From: Nitrospirales bacterium
GTDB lineage: Bacteria; Nitrospirota; Nitrospiria; Nitrospirales; UBA8639
NCBI GenBank assembly: GCA_029261355.1
Contig: JAJDBM010000002.1
Coordinates: 88,868 to 152,867 of the forward strand
Reading direction: 5' to 3'
Length of the DNA stretch: 64,000 nucleotides
In this document: positions 26,418 through 35,420 of the stretch, one piece after another
Position numbering within the stretch: the first letter of the stretch is position 1
Layout of the letters: every line of letters starts with the position of its first letter
Notes under the pieces: model-generated
Told to the model about the DNA's origin: nothing
Database searches by the model: none
What the model saw: the letters and a program-made list of their open reading frames with translations, nothing else
Program-made: the position numbers and the translations under genes

Positions 26418-26610
26418 TTGCCTAGGCCACGATGGTTGAATAGGCCATTGGCTCACGGTTGTTCCTCTATGATTGGAAGTTTATGGACAGTTTAAAGGTG
26501 GGACTAGAGGTAGCCTAGGCCACGATAGTTGAATGGGCCGCTGGCTCAAGGCTGTCCATCTATGGTTTGCAATACAATGGCTGCTGAGTTTGGTATTACA
26601 GGTGGCCTAG
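26418..26610 (+). repeat. 93-bp tandem repeat, about two units
   Basis: The block CCTAGGCCACGATRGTTGAA plus about 35 further bases occurs at 26418-26471 and again at 26511-26564, exactly 93 bp apart. A third unit begins at about 26604 and is cut off at the end of the neighbouring coding sequence. It fills the 220-bp gap between two convergent genes and has no coding sense. Confidence 0.6.
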
Positions 26611-27242
26611 TTCAGTACTTTGTTTAAGGCGTCTTGATCGACAGGTGTGAAACGGTAGCCTTTGTTCAGCAATTCACTCATGCTGTTGGTGAGTGTTTCA
26701 ATTTCCCTTTTATTCATGACGGAGTCGAAAAAGTTATTGAGATGCATGACATATTGGGCCGATGGCAGATGGTCTTCAAATGAAACACCAAATGATTCCA
26801 TCACGTCGCGTAATTCTACTCCCGCGTAATGATTATCATCATTTTTATCCCCGACAAGGGCAAACTCAAAAAATGTAAGGCTGATAGACAACGTCTGTTG
26901 AGTATGTGAAAACGCTTCTCGTGCTTCATCAAGCCCTTTGGGATAGAGTGTTGCACAATCAAAGTCCATTAAGGATTCGGACGTTGAGTGATAGGAGATT
27001 CTCTCAACTTGGGGTTGCTGAGGTTTTTTGAAATTTTTGTAAAAATAGGTGGTACAGGTTTGGGCGATATAGAACGCTTGTTTATGTTGTAGAATTTGTT
27101 GACTGATATGACTTGTGAAGCCGCGAAAGACCTCTGATCCAGTTGAGCTAGAGGCGGTCCCAATTCCAATGGTCATGATAGACAGACCGAGAAGAAGTAT
27201 CGACAACAGGAGATGTGATGTATTCTGAGATCGAGTCGGCAT
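26607..27242 (-). CDS. Secreted hypothetical protein
   Basis: From ATG 27242 the 211-residue product begins with MPTRSQNTSHLLLSILLLGL, a signal peptide with cleavage near IGTASSS. The mature protein is mostly helical, with two cysteines (AQTCTTYFY and DFDCATLYP) that could form a disulfide. It has a terminal GYRFTPVDQDALNKVLN block. I recognise no family. An in-frame ATG at 27377 would place 45 extra residues before the signal peptide, which is unlikely. Confidence 0.6.
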   Translation of the reverse strand: MPTRSQNTSHLLLSILLLGLSIMTIGIGTASSSTGSEVFRGFTSHISQQILQHKQAFYIAQTCTTYFYKNFKKPQQPQVERISYHSTSESLMDFDCATLYPKGLDEAREAFSHTQQTLSISLTFFEFALVGDKNDDNHYAGVELRDVMESFGVSFEDHLPSAQYVMHLNNFFDSVMNKREIETLTNSMSELLNKGYRFTPVDQDALNKVLN

Positions 27243-27370
27243 CAATGGAATCCTTTCACAACTACTCAGTATATCAGCCGATTCATTCCCATGCCAGTTC
27301 TGCATTCGTGCATCTTGAAAAAGGTGATACGTATTCCTCATAGCGAGTAATCTGAAACAGACATCAAGTA

Positions 27371-27688
27371 ATGCCAAGTCAAGAATCTTTCTTTGAACTC
27401 GATTCAGATCCAGCCTTGCAGCGCCATATAAAGGGTGAGCGCGAACGTGCGCGGAAACTACGCAAAACGCAATGGTGGCTGGCTCTCATTCACAAAGGAA
27501 TCTGTCATTATTGTCAGGAGACTGTCGCGCCGTCAGAACTCACCATGGACCATGTCGTTCCGCTTGCTCGAAAGGGAAAAAGTACGAAAGGCAATGTTGT
27601 CCCCTCATGTCGAAATTGCAATGGAACGAAACAGCTTGGAACTCCCGTTGAGACACTTCTCGACAATTTAGGTCGTCAAGAGCGATAG
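27371..27688 (+). CDS. HNH endonuclease
   Basis: This 105-residue protein has the HNH core with paired zinc-binding cysteines: CHYCQETVAP, then TMDHVVPLARKGKSTKGNVV and PSCRNCNGTKQ. The HNH fold nicks or cuts DNA; small free-standing members like this can be house-keeping, mobile or defence-related, and the target is unknown. It lies between two minus-strand genes as a single-gene unit. Confidence 0.88.
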   Translation: MPSQESFFELDSDPALQRHIKGERERARKLRKTQWWLALIHKGICHYCQETVAPSELTMDHVVPLARKGKSTKGNVVPSCRNCNGTKQLGTPVETLLDNLGRQER

Positions 27689-27738
27689 TTTTCTATCAAT
27701 ATGAGCTGGAGTATGGCTATGTAAGCGACGAAGCCACT

Positions 27739-28425
27739 CTATCGCCTCATCATCGCAATCCAGCGCCAGAGATTGAGTAAACTTGCCATGGAGCCTGCGA
27801 CATATGTCAATGCGGCGGCTTTGAGGATTCGCCTGGCTCCAGAAAGATCTTCGCGAGATAAATACCCACCTTGTTCTAGAATAGGTAAGGCCCGACGGAA
27901 GCTGGCGTCCCATTCAACTGGTAGCGTGAGCAAATGAATCACCGTGCCAATTCCCATAGTTGCGATGCCAGCAAGCATCACCAATATGCCTGCGGCAGGT
28001 GTTCGGGTGACGGCTGCGACAATAGGAATGCCTAACATCAGAAATGATCCGACTCTTTCGGCACTTTGCGCGACACGAACCAGTCTTGTTCGTTTTTTTA
28101 ATGGTGGATACTCCGCTTGATCTTGGAGGGCATGACCCACTTCATGAGCCGCGACGGTCGCGGCTGTTAATGATTTGTTGTGGTAGTTCTCGTGAGTGAG
28201 TCTGACGACTTTTGCGCTGGGATCATAGTGATCACCTATCTCAGTGGTTTCTACTTGCACTTGTTCAAGATGGAAGCGATCAAGTAGATGTCTCGCTAGT
28301 TCACCACCAGTTCCTGGAAAGTCTTCTCTCGGCGTTCGATGTTGCGCAAAGACACGCTTGATCCATAATTGTGGGCCAATGAAGACGGCCGCCAAGAGGA
28401 GAAGGGTCAAGAGCAGGCGAATCAT
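27739..28425 (-). CDS. YugP-like membrane zinc metallopeptidase
   Basis: From ATG 28425 the 228-residue product starts with a membrane helix (MIRLLLTLLLLAAVFIGPQL). The zinc motif AAHEVGHALQDQAEY follows, then a tandem of hydrophobic helices (VGSFLMLGIPIVAAVT and ILVMLAGIATMGIGTVIHLL) and FRRALPILEQGGYL. This is the YugP/DUF2265-type layout. The natural substrate of the family is unknown. An earlier in-frame start (28527) would add a non-membrane extension and is not preferred. Confidence 0.85.
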   Translation of the reverse strand: MIRLLLTLLLLAAVFIGPQLWIKRVFAQHRTPREDFPGTGGELARHLLDRFHLEQVQVETTEIGDHYDPSAKVVRLTHENYHNKSLTAATVAAHEVGHALQDQAEYPPLKKRTRLVRVAQSAERVGSFLMLGIPIVAAVTRTPAAGILVMLAGIATMGIGTVIHLLTLPVEWDASFRRALPILEQGGYLSREDLSGARRILKAAALTYVAGSMASLLNLWRWIAMMRR

Positions 28426-28595
28426 GAGAAATCTTGAGAACCTAAAAATTGAAACATAATAGGATAAATGTTGATTGCTTCTTTCTGGAAGAAAGAGGGC
28501 TGTTGTGAGCATGGCAGAGGTGGACATTCATACATGAGTATTTGGAGGAAGTAGGTATCTTTCTCATTCGCAAGGTTTCGCTAAGGAGTCGACAA

Positions 28596-30065
28596 TTAAG
28601 ACGAACAACTGACAACGATTGGCTCACTCCCTGATGCTGGCGGCAGCGCATACGATTCCATGTCAGGTTGTTCTGTAAAGGGGTCGGTGAACAGATGTAA
28701 GAGGCGGTCGATTTCTGCAAAATCATTCTGTCGTGTGGCTTGTTCAATCGCTTCTTGGACGAGATGATTCCGAAGTATGTATTTAGGATTTGACCGATTC
28801 ATCCGAAGTTGACGCTCCGCATCTTGGTTGTTTTCTGCTTGTAGGCGCTTGCAATAGCGTGCCGACCAATCATCAAACGCCTCACGATGGATGAATTGAT
28901 CTTTGATCTTAGCATTGCTATTTGGGGAGTCTTGCTGAAATTGATTGAGTGAGCGGAAGAAGTTGGTATAGTCGGTCCGGCTGGAGTCCATGATATTCAA
29001 CAAGTCAGTCACCAATTTGTCGTCTCCGGCGTGAATGTCGATAAGGCCTAACTTTTTTCTCATGAGTCCTGCATACGTGTTGACCATGGTCTTTTCATAG
29101 AGATCTGGTGCCGCTAATATTTCTGTTTCTTCAATGAGAGGTGACATGGCCTTTGCCAAAGCCCGGATATTCCAATAGCCGATATCTGGTTGGTTTTGAA
29201 AAGAATAGCGTCCATGGTGATCGGAATGATTACACACGAAATTTGGATTGAATTGTTCCATGAATCCATACGGACCATAATCCAAGGTCAATCCGAGAAT
29301 CGACATGTTGTCAGTGTTCATGACGCCATGCGACCAGCCGACGGCTTGCCATTGAGCTATCAATTCTCCGGTACGGACGGCGACTTCATGGAGGAGTTGG
29401 GCATATGGGTTATCAACAGTTGCTAAATGCGGGTAGTCATGCTGGATGACGTAGTCCGCAAGTATCTTCAGATTGTTAAATTGTCCACGGTAAAAAAAGA
29501 CTTCAAATGACCCGAATCTCACATGGCTAGGGGTCATGCGAAGCAGCATGGCTCCTGGTTCAGGTCTTTCTCGCCAGACGATTTCTTCACCACTCACCAT
29601 GCATAAACTACGGGTTGTCGGTATACCTAGCCCATACATGGCTTCCCCGCATAAGTATTCGCGTATGGTTGACCGTAAGACAGCTCGGCCATCACCATCG
29701 CGAGAGAATCGTGTGAGGCCTGCTCCCTTGAGCTGCAAATCCCATGTTTCGCCTTTGGCATTTCGAATCTCCCCCAACAAAATGGCCCGACCATCTCCTA
29801 ACTGCGGAACATAGTGGCCAAATTGATGACCTGCATATAGCATGGCAAGGGGGTCACTTCCCTGAAGCAGTTTGGCCCCACAAAAATATTCCGCAAACTC
29901 TGGTCGCTTCGCTTCTTCTGGATCAAGACCAATGAGTTCTGCGGCAGCTGAATTGAAACTCACAACCTGAGGGTTTGGAAATGGAGTCGGCTGAACCCGA
30001 TGAAAAAATCCATCAGGTAACCGTGCATAAGTATTGTCGAATGATAACTTTTCAAGTGTGTTCAT
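28596..30065 (-). CDS. selO: Protein adenylyltransferase SelO (YdiU/UPF0061)
   Basis: This 489-residue protein carries SelO blocks: AMLYAGHQFGHYVPQLGDGR, LQLKGAGLTRFSRDGDGRAV, GWSHGVMNTDNMSILGLTLD, YGPYGFMEQFNPNFVCNHSD and GRYSFQNQPDIGYWN. SelO has an inverted pseudokinase fold and AMPylates proteins in redox stress. The C-terminus ends VVSCSS with no selenocysteine. Length is close to other bacterial members. Confidence 0.95.
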   Translation of the reverse strand: MNTLEKLSFDNTYARLPDGFFHRVQPTPFPNPQVVSFNSAAAELIGLDPEEAKRPEFAEYFCGAKLLQGSDPLAMLYAGHQFGHYVPQLGDGRAILLGEIRNAKGETWDLQLKGAGLTRFSRDGDGRAVLRSTIREYLCGEAMYGLGIPTTRSLCMVSGEEIVWRERPEPGAMLLRMTPSHVRFGSFEVFFYRGQFNNLKILADYVIQHDYPHLATVDNPYAQLLHEVAVRTGELIAQWQAVGWSHGVMNTDNMSILGLTLDYGPYGFMEQFNPNFVCNHSDHHGRYSFQNQPDIGYWNIRALAKAMSPLIEETEILAAPDLYEKTMVNTYAGLMRKKLGLIDIHAGDDKLVTDLLNIMDSSRTDYTNFFRSLNQFQQDSPNSNAKIKDQFIHREAFDDWSARYCKRLQAENNQDAERQLRMNRSNPKYILRNHLVQEAIEQATRQNDFAEIDRLLHLFTDPFTEQPDMESYALPPASGSEPIVVSCSS

Positions 30066-30253
30066 AGGGCTATTATCTCTAGAAACTGTATGGTCAGCAA
30101 GTTGTGACGGTGCTGTGGATTGTTCTCACGAAGAGGATCGACTCATTATAGCCAGATCTGTGACAATCTGTGAGACTGAGAGGATTCTGCTCTATGAGAG
30201 AATGGTTGTTGTAAGCCGGTCTATCCTGTCAATGGTTTATGCCAGTGACTTGA

Positions 30254-30392
30254 GGTCACCTATGAAAACCGTCCTTTCCCGCAATTGGGGAGTCATTCTC
30301 ATGCTCAAATCCTCATGTATTCATCTATCCCTTGCGGTTTTGCGTGCGTGGCTTCCTTACCCTTACGAAAAAACAGGTTTTTAGAGGTGCCC
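30254..30392 (+). mobile_element. Family A MITE-like element, copy 2 (139 bp)
   Basis: Ends are GGTCACCTATGAAAACC and, on the other strand, GGGCACCTCTAAAAACC. It has the same orientation and interior order as copy 1 (ACCGTCCTTTCCCGCAATT near the left end, TTGCGGTTTTGCG and TTACGAAAAA near the right). It lies in the gap between divergent selO and the gene at 30525. Confidence 0.7.
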
Positions 30393-30524
30393 TTGACAGA
30401 TTTGTTGGGATAGTGCAGCCTCCTTCTGGGAGAATGAGGCCGGGTGGACGAAAGGTTGAGAAACGCACTTCCCAATGCATCGATCCACCAACTATCAGGT
30501 TGTATTTCTGACAGGACAATATTT

Positions 30525-30806
30525 GTGAATGATCTCAAAGAACTTTGGCAGATTCACCAGGACGCACGTTGGCCAGACTCGTTAGATGGAGCTGAAGGTC
30601 AATTGATGATGTTGGATACGGTGATTGTCGGATGTATCACCTATTATGAAGAAGAGCAAGAATTGGACAGCCAAAGAATCGTTATTCTTCAGGACAGTCT
30701 GTCGGAGTTAGATGAGCTGTTGGTTGATTTGTCAGATGAGGGGATGGAGTATTTTTCACGATTACGGCAACTGGGTCATCTTATTCTCAATGGGACTTCA
30801 CAATAG
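30525..30806 (+). CDS. Hypothetical helical protein
   Basis: From GTG 30525 (AGGA about 8 nt upstream) this 93-residue protein is acidic and helical: LDTVIVGCITYYEEEQELDS, then ILQDSLSELDELLVDLSDEG. No family is recognised. The frame is open back to 30444, but that part looks non-coding. Its stop is 3 bp before the CHAT gene start, so the two form an operon and may act together. Confidence 0.55.
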   Translation: MNDLKELWQIHQDARWPDSLDGAEGQLMMLDTVIVGCITYYEEEQELDSQRIVILQDSLSELDELLVDLSDEGMEYFSRLRQLGHLILNGTSQ

Positions 30807-30809
30807 CTG

Positions 30810-33197
30810 ATGCTGTCATATAAGACAGATCTATTGATGGGGCACTGCTATCGGGCTTTATCCTTTTTTCGTAAACGGTTATGGTCTTCTATTCCGATTT
30901 GTGTGCTGATATTCTCGACTTCGATACTCGTGAATGTTTGTGCCGAAGCAGCTGAATCGACGGATCAGGATGATGTGATGGAGTTGGGGCAATGGCATTT
31001 TGCTCAAGGTCATTTTCCTCAAGCTGCTCAGGCTTGGGAACAAGCGGCCCGAAGGTTTGAGGCAGAGAAGCGTTTCGATGAACAGGCACAGGCCCTGTTG
31101 TATTTTTCTGAGGCTTTGTACCATCTTGGGCATTATCGACGAGCTACCGTATCGCTTCAATTGGCTCACCAGATAGCCAGTGAAGTCCCCAATTTTTTAC
31201 TAATTTCCCAGATTCTTGGTCGATTGGGCAATGTCGCTTTCGCCTTGGGCCTCGAAACAGATGCTGAAGAGTATTTGACGACGGCGCTATCCAGAGCCAG
31301 AGCATTGGAAAACTCAGCTTTGATTGCCACCATTTTAAATGATCGAGGTAATGTTTTAGCTTCGCAAAAACGATATAGCGAGGCTCTTGGCGCATTTACT
31401 GAATCAACAGTCTTAGGCGATGCCATTGGTCATCATTCGCTAGCGGTGACGGCATTGATTAATGCTGCCTGGAGTTCGCTGTTAGAGGGCCAGTTGACAG
31501 CTAGCAAAGACCGACTTGATTTAGCCGTTGTGCAAGTAACCGTACTTGAGGAGTCGCATGAAAAGTCCCAAAAACTCCTCAGTATTGGATTGGCGTATGA
31601 CCGGCTTCGTCAATTGCTTCAACCCACAAATTTCAAAATAATGAGACAATCAGCAGCAGCGTTTCAATCGTCTGCTGAAATGGCCCATCGAATCAAAGAC
31701 CATCGAACCGCTTCCTACGGATGGGGGCATTTAGGGCATTTATACGAAGAGGAAGGACGAATTCCTGAAGCTCTTGAACTCACGCGTCGTGCTATTCATG
31801 CTGCCCAACAAAGCGTAACGCCTCAATCGCTCTATCAATGGGAATGGCAAGCTGGTCGGCTCTTGCGTGGACAAGGAAAAAGAGACGAAGCCATATTAGC
31901 CTATCGTCGGGCTACCTATACGCTTCAGCCGCTTCGCAATGAAGTGAGTCAAGGTTTTCCGCATCATTCCAAAACCTTCCGCGAGGGAGTGAGTCCACTT
32001 TTCTATGAATTAGTGGATCTCCTGCTGACCCAGGCAGATGGCGAGACAGACGAACTCGTGACTCAAGATATTCTAGGGAATGCACGGCGGACGATGGAAC
32101 AATTTAAAACGGCTGAATTGCAAGACTATTTTCGTGACAACTGTGTAGAAGCGTCACTCGCAAAGAAAACGAATGTTGATGAGATCGTGAAAGGTCTGAA
32201 GCACACGGCAGTCGTGTATCCCATTCTTTTACCTGACCGTATGGAGTTACTCATTAGTGTTCATGATGGAGACAAGGCAGAATTGAAGAGGGAACGTGTT
32301 CAGGTCACGTCAGAGATGTTATCAAAAGAAGTGCGAATCTTGAGAAGACTGCTGGAGAAACGTACATCGCGTGAGTATTTGCCTCACGCCCAGCAAGTTT
32401 ACACGTGGTTGATTCAACCTATTCGTCATTATTTACAAGAGTATGAGATTCACACTCTCGTCTTCGTGCCAGATGGGCCATTGCGGACTATTCCATTAGG
32501 TGCATTGCATGATGGCAAAGAGTTTCTTATTAGCCAGTACGCCCTGGCGATCACTCCAGGGATTGACCTCACGGATCCGCAACCTATCAATCGAGAAAAA
32601 ATTAAACTCCTTTCTGTGGGATTAACCGATTCAGTGCAAGGCTTTCCATCTTTGCCGAATGTGGCATCTGAGATTCAGGCACTCAATGATCTGTATGGAG
32701 GGAGAGTGATGTTGAATCAACAGTTTCTCCTGGATGATCTTGAGGATGAGATGAAAGATGATCGTCCGAGCATCGTCCATATTGCTTCCCATGCGAAATT
32801 TGATGGGGAGGCCAAGAACACTTTTCTTCTGGCATTCGATGAGAAATTGACGATGGATCGATTAGATGAATTGATAGGTCTCTACCAATTTCGAGAAACT
32901 CCTCTGGACTTATTAACTCTCAGCGCATGTGAAACGGCAGCGGGTGACGATCGTGCGGCTCTTGGGTTGGCGGGCGTCGCTGTCAAGGCAGGAGCACGAA
33001 GTGCCCTGGCATCATTATGGTTCATTAATGATAAGGCGACCTCGGAACTGATCACGGAGTTTTATCGTCAATTGCAAGATGAAAACCTGTCCAAGGCCGT
33101 GGCTCTACAAAATGCCAAATTGAAAATCATGCAGCACCCCACCTATCAACATCCTGGATATTGGTCCCCATTTCTCCTTATCAATAATTGGCTCTGA
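30810..33197 (+). CDS. CHAT-domain protein with TPR repeats, exported
   Basis: This 795-residue protein has an N-terminal signal or anchor segment (PICVLIFSTSILVNVCAEAA). TPR repeats follow at about residues 60-380 (ELGQWHFAQGHFPQAAQAWE and YGWGHLGHLYEEEGRIPEAL among them). The C-terminal CHAT caspase-like domain spans about residues 520-795. Its catalytic dyad is visible as the histidine in HIASHAKFDG and the cysteine in LLTLSACETAAGDD. Cyanobacterial CHAT-TPR proteins commonly neighbour CHASE2 cyclases, DUF928 proteins and haemagglutinin-type exoproteins, as here. Substrate unknown; export suggests a periplasmic or surface protease. Confidence 0.9.
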   Translation: MLSYKTDLLMGHCYRALSFFRKRLWSSIPICVLIFSTSILVNVCAEAAESTDQDDVMELGQWHFAQGHFPQAAQAWEQAARRFEAEKRFDEQAQALLYFSEALYHLGHYRRATVSLQLAHQIASEVPNFLLISQILGRLGNVAFALGLETDAEEYLTTALSRARALENSALIATILNDRGNVLASQKRYSEALGAFTESTVLGDAIGHHSLAVTALINAAWSSLLEGQLTASKDRLDLAVVQVTVLEESHEKSQKLLSIGLAYDRLRQLLQPTNFKIMRQSAAAFQSSAEMAHRIKDHRTASYGWGHLGHLYEEEGRIPEALELTRRAIHAAQQSVTPQSLYQWEWQAGRLLRGQGKRDEAILAYRRATYTLQPLRNEVSQGFPHHSKTFREGVSPLFYELVDLLLTQADGETDELVTQDILGNARRTMEQFKTAELQDYFRDNCVEASLAKKTNVDEIVKGLKHTAVVYPILLPDRMELLISVHDGDKAELKRERVQVTSEMLSKEVRILRRLLEKRTSREYLPHAQQVYTWLIQPIRHYLQEYEIHTLVFVPDGPLRTIPLGALHDGKEFLISQYALAITPGIDLTDPQPINREKIKLLSVGLTDSVQGFPSLPNVASEIQALNDLYGGRVMLNQQFLLDDLEDEMKDDRPSIVHIASHAKFDGEAKNTFLLAFDEKLTMDRLDELIGLYQFRETPLDLLTLSACETAAGDDRAALGLAGVAVKAGARSALASLWFINDKATSELITEFYRQLQDENLSKAVALQNAKLKIMQHPTYQHPGYWSPFLLINNWL

Positions 33198-33376
33198 TCC
33201 TACAGCTTTTTGGAGGTGACCGTTGGAGCGTACCCTCAGTGATTATTTTCTGGAGGGCCGGTCGGCAAGCTCCCTTCCGTATATAAGGATGGGGGTTTTC
33301 AGGGAAATCAACAAGCGTTGGGGAATCATTGTGTTTGTATGCGATTCATAGCCAACTCATTTTCGATAAAATAGGT

Positions 33377-35305
33377 ATGACTTCCCTGCGTTCCGTCCTT
33401 TGGTCTACTCCAGTTCGTGTGCTTGTCATAGGTCTGCTCGTGAGCCTGGCGGTGATTTTTAGTCGTCAGTTTGGACTGCTTGAGCCATTAGAGTTAGCCG
33501 CCTACGACTGGACAGTGAGGCTTGCCCCATCTCCTGTTGGTCCAGACCCTCGTATCGTCTTGATTACCATCACAGAAGAAGACCTTCAGTCTCTTGGGCA
33601 GTGGCCCCTCTCAGATGAGCTTATTGCCAGGGCCTTGGAAATTCTAACGGGATATGGTGCCCGAACGATTGGTCTTGACCTGTATCGTGACAGAGAAGTT
33701 TTGCCTGGAAGAGAGGAATTAAACGCGGTCTTGAGCCAACATTCAGAAATTGTGACGGTGATGAAATTTCCTGATCAGGAGGGAAAGGGAGTGCCTGGTC
33801 CACTGGTTTTACAAGGCACCGATCAAATTGGATTCAATGACATTCTTGTCGATCGTGGAGGCATTGTTCGAAGAGGGTTCCTTTTTTTGGAGAATCAGGA
33901 AGGCACAGCCACATCATTTTCCTTGTTATTAGCCATGAAATATTTGGAACACGAGGGGATCGTGCCTGTCCCAGACCCATCGCATCCTGAATTGATGAGA
34001 ATAGGGACAACAACGATTCCTCGATTTTACCCGAACGACGGCAGTTATGTGGGAAGTGATGCCAAAGGCTATCAACTGTTGGTGAAGTTTTCAGGGAAGC
34101 AGGAAGCATTTCCGCAATTTACACTGACAGAATTATTGAATGGAACAATGAATCAAGCCGTGGTGAAGGATAAGGTGGTGGTGATTGGATCATCTGCGGA
34201 AAGTGTGAGAGATGATTTTTACACTCCGTATAGTCGGAGCCGAGGCAAGCGACAACAAATGTCGGGGATGGAACTCCATGCCCATTTCATCAATCAGTTG
34301 CTGCGAATGGCGTTGATGCATGATCGTCCGATTCGTTCTCTCCCTGAAGGATTAGAAGTTTGCTGGGTGCTCATATGGGGTGGTCTGGGAGGGCTCTTGG
34401 CATTAGGACTATTTTCTCCTTGGCGACTGATCTTTTTTCTGAGTGCAGGGGTTGGAGGTCTTCTCGTTTTCGTGTATTGGCTATTTCTTGCGAGTTGGTG
34501 GATTCCTTTGATTTCTCCGGCACTGGCCTGGGTGTTGGCTGGCAGTGTCGCCACCGCATGGATATCTAAGCAATATAGACAGGAGCGGATGTTGCTGATG
34601 CAATTATTTTCGCAGCATGTGTCTACTGAGGTGGCTGAGACGATATGGGCTGCACGAGAACAATTGGTTCAGGATGGACGCATTCGACCAAGAAAGATCA
34701 CTGCCACGGTGCTGTTTGTAGATCTTGAAGGGTTTACCGCTATGGCGGAACATGTCGACCCCGAAGCCCTGATGGAGTGGCTCAACACCTATCTCATGTC
34801 CATGACAAATGTGATTGTGGCGCATAAGGGTGTGGTTGATGATTTTTTTGGAGATGGAGTGAAGGCAAACTTTGGTGTGCCATTGGAACAGAGGCAAGGC
34901 AGTGATATACGCCAAGATGCCATGAATGCTGTGCAATGCGGATTGGCCTTATTCAAGGAGATCCAATGTTTGAATCAACGTCTCCCTCAACAAGCCATTC
35001 CTATCGGGAGAGTGAGAATCGGCATTGCCACTGGATCGGTGGTGGTCGGGACGGTGGGGAATGCGCAACGATTAAAATATACATCAGTCGGAGATATTGT
35101 GAATATTGCTGCACGCTTAGAGCAATTAGGGAAGGACCCGTCTATCGCATCTAGGACTCAAGGTATTGGAAGTCTATTCGTGAATGAGGATACCCATGCC
35201 TATTTAGATGCTCGCTGGGTAACAGAGGAAATTGGACCAGTGAATCTTTCTGGTAGGCAGGAGCCTGTTACGGTCTATCGAGTGGTGAGAGGACCATCCG
35301 AATAA
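33377..35305 (+). CDS. CHASE2-domain class III adenylate/guanylate cyclase
   Basis: The ~642-residue product has an N-terminal membrane helix and a periplasmic CHASE2 sensor domain (about 45-310, including LAAYDWTVRLAP and VVIGSSAESVRDDFYTPYS). Three transmembrane helices (about 325-400) and a cytoplasmic class III cyclase domain follow. The metal aspartates are in TVLFVDLEGFT and DFFGDGVKANFG, and transition-state residues lie in GDIVNIAARLEQLG, so the enzyme looks active. ATG 33377 is preferred because a membrane start follows; an in-frame start at 33329 would add 16 residues. It follows the CHAT gene by 179 bp. Confidence 0.88.
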   Translation: MTSLRSVLWSTPVRVLVIGLLVSLAVIFSRQFGLLEPLELAAYDWTVRLAPSPVGPDPRIVLITITEEDLQSLGQWPLSDELIARALEILTGYGARTIGLDLYRDREVLPGREELNAVLSQHSEIVTVMKFPDQEGKGVPGPLVLQGTDQIGFNDILVDRGGIVRRGFLFLENQEGTATSFSLLLAMKYLEHEGIVPVPDPSHPELMRIGTTTIPRFYPNDGSYVGSDAKGYQLLVKFSGKQEAFPQFTLTELLNGTMNQAVVKDKVVVIGSSAESVRDDFYTPYSRSRGKRQQMSGMELHAHFINQLLRMALMHDRPIRSLPEGLEVCWVLIWGGLGGLLALGLFSPWRLIFFLSAGVGGLLVFVYWLFLASWWIPLISPALAWVLAGSVATAWISKQYRQERMLLMQLFSQHVSTEVAETIWAAREQLVQDGRIRPRKITATVLFVDLEGFTAMAEHVDPEALMEWLNTYLMSMTNVIVAHKGVVDDFFGDGVKANFGVPLEQRQGSDIRQDAMNAVQCGLALFKEIQCLNQRLPQQAIPIGRVRIGIATGSVVVGTVGNAQRLKYTSVGDIVNIAARLEQLGKDPSIASRTQGIGSLFVNEDTHAYLDARWVTEEIGPVNLSGRQEPVTVYRVVRGPSE

Positions 35306-35324
35306 ACTAGGGTAGGGGTGCTCG

Positions 35325-35420
35325 CTATAGCCGATTTAGTGAAATTCCGTATTTTGAAGTGTTTGATACCGCGGGGAAAGTCTGCATCGTTCAACTGGAA
35401 CTTATTAGGATTCGCTATAG
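35325..35420 (-). mobile_element. Family B MITE-like element, copy 1 (96 bp)
   Basis: On the minus strand it reads CTATAGCGAATCCTAATAAG at the start and ends CGGCTATAG. It aligns along its whole length with 61316-61412 (shared GTTCCAG, GACTTTC, GCGGTATCAA, ACTTCAA and ACGGAA words). It overlaps the last codons and the stop of the GAF-AAA regulator gene. Confidence 0.75.

Noticed and set aside
26418..26610. CRISPR array
   Set aside because: Two long imperfect units at 93-bp spacing, not short identical repeats with unique spacers; no cas genes.
33207..33221. TTTTTGGAGGTGACC as an end of a fourth family A element
   Set aside because: Only about 14 bp match one end of copy 3; no partner end or interior could be found.
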